A stretch of DNA of 19,641 nt. It comes from UBA5972 sp002430125. Lineage in GTDB: Bacteria; Pseudomonadota; Alphaproteobacteria; Rhodobacterales; Rhodobacteraceae. The notes beneath the pieces were generated by a model. It was not told where the DNA came from. It did not search any database and worked only from the letters and a program-made list of their open reading frames with translations. Both the position numbers and the translations under genes were made by a program. The stretch is from NCBI GenBank assembly GCA_937892915.1, contig CALBIC010000170.1:1-19641 (forward strand), read 5' to 3'. Positions 14,996 to 19,641 of the stretch are shown piece after piece (position 1 is the first letter of the stretch; each line of letters begins with the position of its first letter).

Positions 14996-16285
14996 ATGCA
15001 ACTTGTCGTGCCAGATGCCTTGTTTGAGGCGATTGAAAACCGCCGTGACGATCTTGTCGCGCTGACGCAGGATTTGATCCGCATCCCAACGCTGAATCCA
15101 CCGGGGGCAAACTACCGCGAGATCTGCGACTATCTAGATGCGCGCCTGTCGCGCTCGGGCTTCAAGACCGAACTGATCCGCGCCATCGGCACCCCCGGCG
15201 ACAGCGACCAATATCCCCGCTGGAACATCGTCGCCCGCCATCAAGGCGCGCGCACCGGCGACTGCGTGCATTTCAATTCGCACCACGACGTTGTCGAAAC
15301 CGGCAATGGCTGGACCTTTGATCCCTTCGCCGCCACCTTGCAGGATGGCCGGATTTATGGCCGTGGCACCTGTGACATGAAAGGCGGGCTTGCCGCCTCG
15401 ATCATTGCCGCCGAGGCGTTTATTGCCACCCACCCCGATTACAGCGGCGCGATTGAAATATCCGGCACGGCGGACGAGGAATCCGGTGGTTTCGGCGGTG
15501 TCGCCTATCTGGCTGAACAGGGATATTTCAACCCCGAACGCGTGCAGCATGTCATTATCCCCGAACCCTTGAACAAAGACCGCATCTGCCTTGGCCATCG
15601 CGGTGTCTGGTGGGCGGAAATCGAAACCAAGGGCCGGATTGCGCATGGCTCAATGCCGTTTCTGGGCGATTGCGCGGTGCGCCATATGGGGGCGGTGATC
15701 GCCGAAATGGAAACCACGCTGTTCCCCCTGCTGGCTACAAAACGCACCGAAATGCCGGTGGTTCCCGAAGGCGCCAAGCAATCCACACTGAACATCAATT
15801 CGATCCATGGTGGCGAACCGGTTCAGGATGAAGCCTATACCGGCCTGCCGTCGCCCTGCGTGCCGGACCGCTGCAAAATGGTCATCGACCGGCGGTTCCT
15901 GATGGAAGAAAAACTGCCCGAAGTACGGGCCGAGGTGATTGACCTGCTTGACCACCTCAAATCGACCCGCCCCGATTTTGACTATGAAATCCGCGATATG
16001 CACACGGTGATCCCCACGATGACCGACAAAAACGCGCCGGTCGTGCAAACCGTCAGCCGGGCGATTTCGCAGGTCTTGGGCAAAGGCCCGGAATATGTCG
16101 TCAGCCCCGGCACCTATGACCAAAAACATATCGACCGGATCGGGCGCTTGAAGAATTGCATCGCCTACGGGCCGGGCATTCTGGATCTGGCGCATCAACC
16201 CGACGAATGGATCGGCGTTGACGATATGCTGGACTCCGCCAAAGTTATGGCCCTTAGTTTGAAGGAATTACTCGCAGGACGGTGA
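14996..16285 (+). CDS. M20 family amidohydrolase (ArgE/DapE-like)
   Basis: A 429-aa di-zinc hydrolase of the acetylornithine deacetylase/succinyl-diaminopimelate desuccinylase group. Ligands and catalytic residues are seen in NSHHDVVE (H96, D98), GRGTCDMKGG (D127), ADEESGG (E161/E162), IIPEPLN (E190) and LAHQPDEW (H400). The lid/dimer domain lies around 200-320. The longer length and the DQYPRWNIVARHQG insert set it apart from the ArgE-like gene at 4737. The ATG at 14996 begins the conserved part and has GGGGGAG ten bases upstream; the open frame from 14942 lacks this. It is followed 47 bases later by an extracellular solute-binding protein, suggesting that it deacylates an imported N-acyl amino acid or peptide. 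No signal peptide; cytosolic. Confidence 0.85.
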   Translation: MQLVVPDALFEAIENRRDDLVALTQDLIRIPTLNPPGANYREICDYLDARLSRSGFKTELIRAIGTPGDSDQYPRWNIVARHQGARTGDCVHFNSHHDVVETGNGWTFDPFAATLQDGRIYGRGTCDMKGGLAASIIAAEAFIATHPDYSGAIEISGTADEESGGFGGVAYLAEQGYFNPERVQHVIIPEPLNKDRICLGHRGVWWAEIETKGRIAHGSMPFLGDCAVRHMGAVIAEMETTLFPLLATKRTEMPVVPEGAKQSTLNINSIHGGEPVQDEAYTGLPSPCVPDRCKMVIDRRFLMEEKLPEVRAEVIDLLDHLKSTRPDFDYEIRDMHTVIPTMTDKNAPVVQTVSRAISQVLGKGPEYVVSPGTYDQKHIDRIGRLKNCIAYGPGILDLAHQPDEWIGVDDMLDSAKVMALSLKELLAGR

Positions 16286-16320
16286 AACATCGCCCTCAAC
16301 CGCCAACCGTGAAAGATCAG

Positions 16321-16326
16321 AAGGAG
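16321..16326 (+). promoter_or_regulatory. Ribosome binding site deciding the solute-binding protein start
   Basis: AAGGAG, six bases before the ATG at 16333. It identifies the true start, which begins a clean signal peptide, over the in-frame GTG at 16282 that overlaps the M20 stop. Confidence 0.85.
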
Positions 16327-16332
16327 ACCAAC

Positions 16333-17817
16333 ATGACTTTCAAAATCCGCACCGCGCTGCTGGCCAGTGCGCTCGTCCTGGGCGCGGCACTGTCCGCGCA
16401 GGCTGCGCGCACCGATATCGTGATCGGTATGCAGCTTGAGCCACCGAACCTCGACCCAACCGGCGGTGCTGCTGCCGCGATTGACGAAGTGGTTTATGCC
16501 AATGTGTTTGAAGGCCTGACCCGGTATCGTTCCGACGGATCAATCGCCCCAGCACTGGCGTCAAGCTGGGATATCTCGACTGACGGACTGATCTATACGT
16601 TCCATCTGCAATCTGGCGTGAAATTCCACGACGGCACCGACATGAACGCCGAGGATGTCAAATTCTCGCTGGATCGTGCGCGCGCAGAAGACTCGACCAA
16701 CGCTCAGAAAGCCCTGTTCAAAGGCATCGCGTCGGTTGATGTGGTTGATCCGCTTACCGTCAAAGTCACCCTGTCCGATCCTAATGGCGGGTTCATTACC
16801 AATATGGCCTGGGGTGACGCGGTTATTGTCGCACCGGAAAGCATTGCCACAAACACAACAAACCCGATTGGCACCGGCCCGTTCACCTTTACCGAATGGG
16901 TTAAGGGCGACAAAATCGTCATCAGCAAGAACCCCAACTATTGGGGCGAGGCAGTTGCGCTGGACAAGGCAACCTTCAAGTTCATCTCGGACCCAACGGC
17001 AGCGTTTGCGGCGATGATGGCCGAAGACATTGACGCTTTCCCCGGTTATCCGGCCCCCGAAACCCTGCCGCAATTTGCAGCCGACCCGCGTTTTTCCGTA
17101 GTTGGCGGCAATACCGAGGGTGAAACTATTCTTGCAATGAACAACAAGGACGAGCATTTCAAGAATGTCAAAATCCGCGAGGCGGTGGCGCATGCGATCA
17201 ACCGTCAGGAAATCATCGACGGCGCAATGTTTGGATATGGCAAGCCGATCGGCACCCATTTCGCACCGCACAACCCGGATTATGTCGATCTGACCGGTTT
17301 GTCGAACTATGACCCGGCGCTTGCCAAAAAACTGTTGGCCGAAGCAGGTTTTCCAAACGGCTTTAAGACCACGCTGAAGCTGCCTCCGCCCTCCTATGCC
17401 CGTCGCGGCGGCGAAATCATTGCGGCACAGTTGCGCGCTGTCGGGATTGACGCTGAAATCAGCAATCTGGAATGGGCCCAGTGGCTGGAACAAGTGTTCA
17501 AAGGCAAAGATTTTGGCCTGACCATCGTCAGCCATACCGAGCCAATGGATATCGGCATCTATGCGCGTCCGGAATATTACTTCCAGTACGACAATCCGGC
17601 GTTCCAACTGTTGATGACCGACCTCAATCTGGCATCAGACCCGGAAAAACGTTCGGCGATCCTGAAAGAGGCCCAGACCATGATCGCCAAGGATTACGTC
17701 AACGGCTATCTGTTCCAGCTGGCCCGCACATCCGTTGCCAACGCCAAGATCAAAGGCCTGTGGGAAAACTCGCCCACCCAAGCAACCGATTTGACTGGCG
17801 TCAGCTGGTCGGATTGA
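16333..17817 (+). CDS. ABC transporter solute-binding protein, peptide/nickel type (SBP_bac_5)
   Basis: A 494-aa periplasmic receptor of the DppA/OppA family. The N-terminus is a Sec signal peptide (basic MTFKIR, hydrophobic core, cleavage expected after AQA at 22-24), with no lipobox Cys. The mature protein shows family features: LEPPNLDPT, VYANVFEGLTRY, ALASSWDIS, FHDGTDMNAEDVKFSLDRA, IGTGPFTF, and VKIREAVAHAINRQEI in the second lobe. Ligands are peptides, opines or similar amino-acid derivatives. It follows the M20 gene on the same strand, and a strong terminator comes 20 bases after its stop. No permease or ATPase gene lies in the window, so it is an orphan receptor that must work with a transporter encoded elsewhere, or whose partner genes have been lost. 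Confidence 0.93.
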   Translation: MTFKIRTALLASALVLGAALSAQAARTDIVIGMQLEPPNLDPTGGAAAAIDEVVYANVFEGLTRYRSDGSIAPALASSWDISTDGLIYTFHLQSGVKFHDGTDMNAEDVKFSLDRARAEDSTNAQKALFKGIASVDVVDPLTVKVTLSDPNGGFITNMAWGDAVIVAPESIATNTTNPIGTGPFTFTEWVKGDKIVISKNPNYWGEAVALDKATFKFISDPTAAFAAMMAEDIDAFPGYPAPETLPQFAADPRFSVVGGNTEGETILAMNNKDEHFKNVKIREAVAHAINRQEIIDGAMFGYGKPIGTHFAPHNPDYVDLTGLSNYDPALAKKLLAEAGFPNGFKTTLKLPPPSYARRGGEIIAAQLRAVGIDAEISNLEWAQWLEQVFKGKDFGLTIVSHTEPMDIGIYARPEYYFQYDNPAFQLLMTDLNLASDPEKRSAILKEAQTMIAKDYVNGYLFQLARTSVANAKIKGLWENSPTQATDLTGVSWSD

Positions 17818-17836
17818 TCCCAAGCCTGAAACCAAC

Positions 17837-17868
17837 AAAATCCCCCTGATCCGTCGGGGGGATTTTTT
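17837..17868 (+). terminator. Rho-independent terminator
   Basis: AAAATCCCCC (17837-17846), a ten-base loop, then GGGGGATTTT (17857-17866) followed by more T. The ten-pair stem with a GC core and a six-T tract is a textbook intrinsic terminator for the M20/solute-binding-protein operon. The A run on its left side could let it work on the other strand too. Confidence 0.93.
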
Positions 17869-17891
17869 CTAAGCTATTGGATCAAAGTCAC

Positions 17892-18365
17892 ATGCTGCTT
17901 GAAGGATCCTGTCACTGCCAGGCGATCCGGTTTACCGTTCAAAGCCGCCACCCCTATCCGTTCAACATCTGCTATTGCAGCATCTGCCGTAAAACCGCAG
18001 GCGGCGGTGGTTTTACTATCAACCTCAACGCCGAATTTCAAACGCTGACAATCGACGGTGCGGAAAACATCACCCGTTTCCACGCCCGTATGTCAGACGG
18101 TCAACCCAGCAATGCCGAGCGCAGCTTTTGCAAACTCTGCGGCACCTCGCTGTGGCTTTACGACAGCCGCTGGCCCACCCAAATTCATCCCCAAGCCGCC
18201 GTCATCGACACACCCCTGCCCGTGCCACCCGAGCACACCCATCTGATGCTGGCCTCCAAACCCGGCTGGGTAGAACCCTGCTTCCGCAACGGCGACAAAC
18301 AGTTTGACGAATACCCCGACGAAAGCATCGCGGCGTGGCACCAGCGCCTTGGGCTTGAAAGCTGA
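17892..18365 (+). CDS. GFA/CENP-V zinc-fold family protein
   Basis: A 157-aa protein of the family named after glutathione-dependent formaldehyde-activating enzyme (Gfa). The zinc-binding cysteines are complete: GSCHC (C7, C9), CYCSIC (C27, C29, C32) and CKLC (C80, C83). Gfa binds glutathione and formaldehyde; most family members have no proven activity, and this one may be a generic thiol/zinc protein. The C-terminal half (LPVPPEHTHLMLASKPGWVEP) fits bacterial homologues. The ATG at 17892 is 24 bases after the terminator and has no strong ribosome site; a TTG at 17877 is in frame. The glutathione S-transferase gene follows 24 bases after the stop, so a shared glutathione-linked role is reasonable. 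Confidence 0.88.
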   Translation: MLLEGSCHCQAIRFTVQSRHPYPFNICYCSICRKTAGGGGFTINLNAEFQTLTIDGAENITRFHARMSDGQPSNAERSFCKLCGTSLWLYDSRWPTQIHPQAAVIDTPLPVPPEHTHLMLASKPGWVEPCFRNGDKQFDEYPDESIAAWHQRLGLES

Positions 18366-18389
18366 ACCCTTATTGTGAAAGCTCCAGAA

Positions 18390-19007
18390 ATGATCACCGT
18401 CCATCACCTGAACCGATCCCGCTCGCACCGCATATTGTGGCTGCTCGAAGAACTTGGCCAGCCTTACACCGTCAAACATTACACCCGCGACACCGTCACC
18501 AACCTCGCACCGCCGGAGCTGACTGCGGTGCATCCGTTGGGCAAATCTCCAATGGTGGAACTTGATGGCCGCCTGATCGTCGAAAGCGCTGCGATCACCG
18601 AAATCCTGTGCCAGCGCTTTGCCCCGCAAATGATCCCCACCACCGATACCGACGCCTATATCACCCATCAGGAACTGATGCATTTTGCTGAAGGCTCGAT
18701 GATGACACCGATCCTGTTGCGGCTTTATACTGACCGTCTGGGCGACGCTGCCGCCCCTTTGCATCCGCGCATCAAGCACCAGATTGACAGCCATTTCGCG
18801 CATATGGAGGCAGCTTTGCGCCCCTCAGGCCACTATGTTTTGGATGACATATCCGCCGCCGATATCATGCTCAGCTTTCCGGCCGAGGTCGCGATGCGCC
18901 AAAACCGCGCCACCGATTTCCCTCGTCTGGCGGCATTCGTTGCGGCAAATCAAGCGCGCCCGGCTTACCTTCGGGCGGTGGCCGCGGGGACCCCTCCCCA
19001 AAGCTAA
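18390..19007 (+). CDS. Glutathione S-transferase family protein
   Basis: A 205-aa cytosolic GST. The thioredoxin-like N-terminal domain (1-75) begins ITVHHLNRSRSHRILWLLEE, with a Ser in the SRSHR loop as probable glutathione-activating residue, and holds the cis-Pro motif KSPMVELDG and the ES(AA)I glutathione-contact motif. The helical C-terminal domain (about 85-205) contains the N-capping/hydrophobic-staple type segment LDDISAADIMLSFP. The family conjugates or reduces electrophiles using glutathione; the substrate is unknown. An in-frame GTG at 18375 is possible, but the ATG matches family N-termini. It probably shares a transcript with the GFA gene, and its stop overlaps the opposing hypothetical gene by four bases. 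Confidence 0.9.
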   Translation: MITVHHLNRSRSHRILWLLEELGQPYTVKHYTRDTVTNLAPPELTAVHPLGKSPMVELDGRLIVESAAITEILCQRFAPQMIPTTDTDAYITHQELMHFAEGSMMTPILLRLYTDRLGDAAAPLHPRIKHQIDSHFAHMEAALRPSGHYVLDDISAADIMLSFPAEVAMRQNRATDFPRLAAFVAANQARPAYLRAVAAGTPPQS

Positions 19008-19474
19008 ATGAACGGATCATAGGCCCATTGTAGCAAACCCTGCCGCTGGCGCGGGCGACAGAAGATATCGCCCGGATAGCAATTCGCGCGGATTTGCCCT
19101 GCATGGCGCGAAAACGCCCGCCATCGCTTGATCTGGATCACGTCGATGTCCGGCAACCGCCGCCCAAGGGTATAACGGCAATACCACTGAAACCAACCGC
19201 GTGGGTCCGGTCCGCAAATCCAGCCTTTGTCGCGCCAGACCGACAGCGGCTGCCGGCTTTTCACCCCGAAATAGTTTAGGCCCGCATCCGCCCGCTCCGA
19301 CAGCTTGGCCCTGTCAAACCATTCGGCCGGAAATTCCGTCCGGCAATCGTTCAGATACTTGCCCTCGAACACTCCCATCGCCAGCAGGTCCTTTGGGCTG
19401 AAGGCCGGGCGAAACCCGTCGCCAAAATCCGCCCCCTCTGCAGCCTCAAGCCGATATTCATAGCCGCTCTGCAT
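19004..19474 (-). CDS. Conserved hypothetical protein, Trp/Cys-rich
   Basis: A 156-aa protein of unknown function. It is dense in conserved-looking aromatics: MGVFEGKYLNDC, EFPAEWF, SVWRDKGWICGPDPRGWFQWYCRY, IQIKRW and a C-terminal CRPRQRQGLLQWAYDP. I remember this pattern (GWxxxxDPxGWFQWYCR...GRR...RQIxRW) from short hypothetical proteins in Rhodobacterales and also in fungi; function unknown in both. No signal peptide or membrane segment. The frame is open to a GTG at 19501; the ATG at 19474 just before the conserved YEYRLEA segment is my choice, with AGGG eleven bases upstream, but a GTG start is possible. It converges on the GST gene with a four-base tail overlap. Confidence 0.75.
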   Translation of the reverse strand: MQSGYEYRLEAAEGADFGDGFRPAFSPKDLLAMGVFEGKYLNDCRTEFPAEWFDRAKLSERADAGLNYFGVKSRQPLSVWRDKGWICGPDPRGWFQWYCRYTLGRRLPDIDVIQIKRWRAFSRHAGQIRANCYPGDIFCRPRQRQGLLQWAYDPFI

Positions 19475-19501
19475 CCGGTCATTCACCCTGATCAACACCA
19501 C

Positions 19502-19641
19502 TTCTGTCTTTCAAATACCTGACCGACGCAACAGTGCCATTTCGCAACGGCTATCCGCAACCACGGCAAATCCTGCTGATACCTATATGTCACATCCCGG
19601 CAGGTAGTAAGGCTGTTTTTTGAACAGCTCTGGTTTGAGTT
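19502..19641. other. Unassigned right flank
   Basis: This 140-base end is upstream of the minus-strand hypothetical gene and more AT-rich than average, so it may carry that gene's promoter. I see no convincing -35/-10 pair, hairpin or start codon with a ribosome site. Confidence 0.4.

Noticed and set aside
1..19641. CRISPR array, prophage, integrase or transposase
   Set aside because: No regularly spaced direct repeats and no recombinase motifs were seen on either strand; the only foreign-looking segment is the TIR gene, without a visible mobility gene or attachment repeat.

Overview
The window reads as chromosomal DNA of an alphaproteobacterium, most likely a Rhodobacterales (Roseobacter-group) bacterium. 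This rests on the roughly 60% G+C in sampled stretches, dense overlapping genes, a DUF1523-type membrane protein, a deoC next to a two-domain ALDH16-type aldehyde dehydrogenase, and GC-rich palindromic intergenic elements. No tRNA, rRNA, CRISPR array, integrase or transposase was found, and no gene-free stretch exceeds 300 bases.

Layout. (1) 178-1281 (-): a phosphotransferase of the APH/choline-kinase fold. Divergent from it, 1371-5894 (+) is a compact catabolic operon: deoC, an ALDH16-type aldehyde dehydrogenase and an ArgE-type M20 deacylase, each overlapping or abutting the next. DeoC would split deoxyribose-5-phosphate into glyceraldehyde-3-phosphate and acetaldehyde; the dehydrogenase could oxidise the aldehyde. 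(2) 13740 down to 5947 (-): eight same-strand genes of mostly unknown function. In transcription order they are a coiled-coil protein, a 376-aa unknown, an AAA+ ATPase, a TIR-domain protein, a GC-rich repeat-like spacer, then a four-gene block (three small membrane proteins and a 455-aa unknown) with ATGA overlaps or very short gaps. (3) 13919-14824 (-): a VOC-fold ring-cleaving dioxygenase/glyoxalase. Divergent from it, 14996-17817 (+) holds an M20 amidohydrolase followed by an extracellular peptide-type ABC solute-binding protein without its permeases, ended by a strong intrinsic terminator. (4) 17892-19007 (+): a GFA/CENP-V zinc-fold protein and a glutathione S-transferase, meeting tail-to-tail with a conserved hypothetical on the minus strand (19004-19474).

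The most interesting region is the AAA+/coiled-coil/TIR run. The TIR gene is about 45% G+C by hand count, against about 60% in neighbouring lines. It still overlaps the end of the AAA+ gene by 8 bases and has its own strong Shine-Dalgarno site. It looks like a recently acquired putative NAD-cleaving effector placed under the control of an existing uncharacterised ATPase operon. Whether the combination works as one (defence or stress) system is inference; the gene order does not match any TIR defence system I know (Thoeris, CBASS TIR, Pycsar TIR, Avs).
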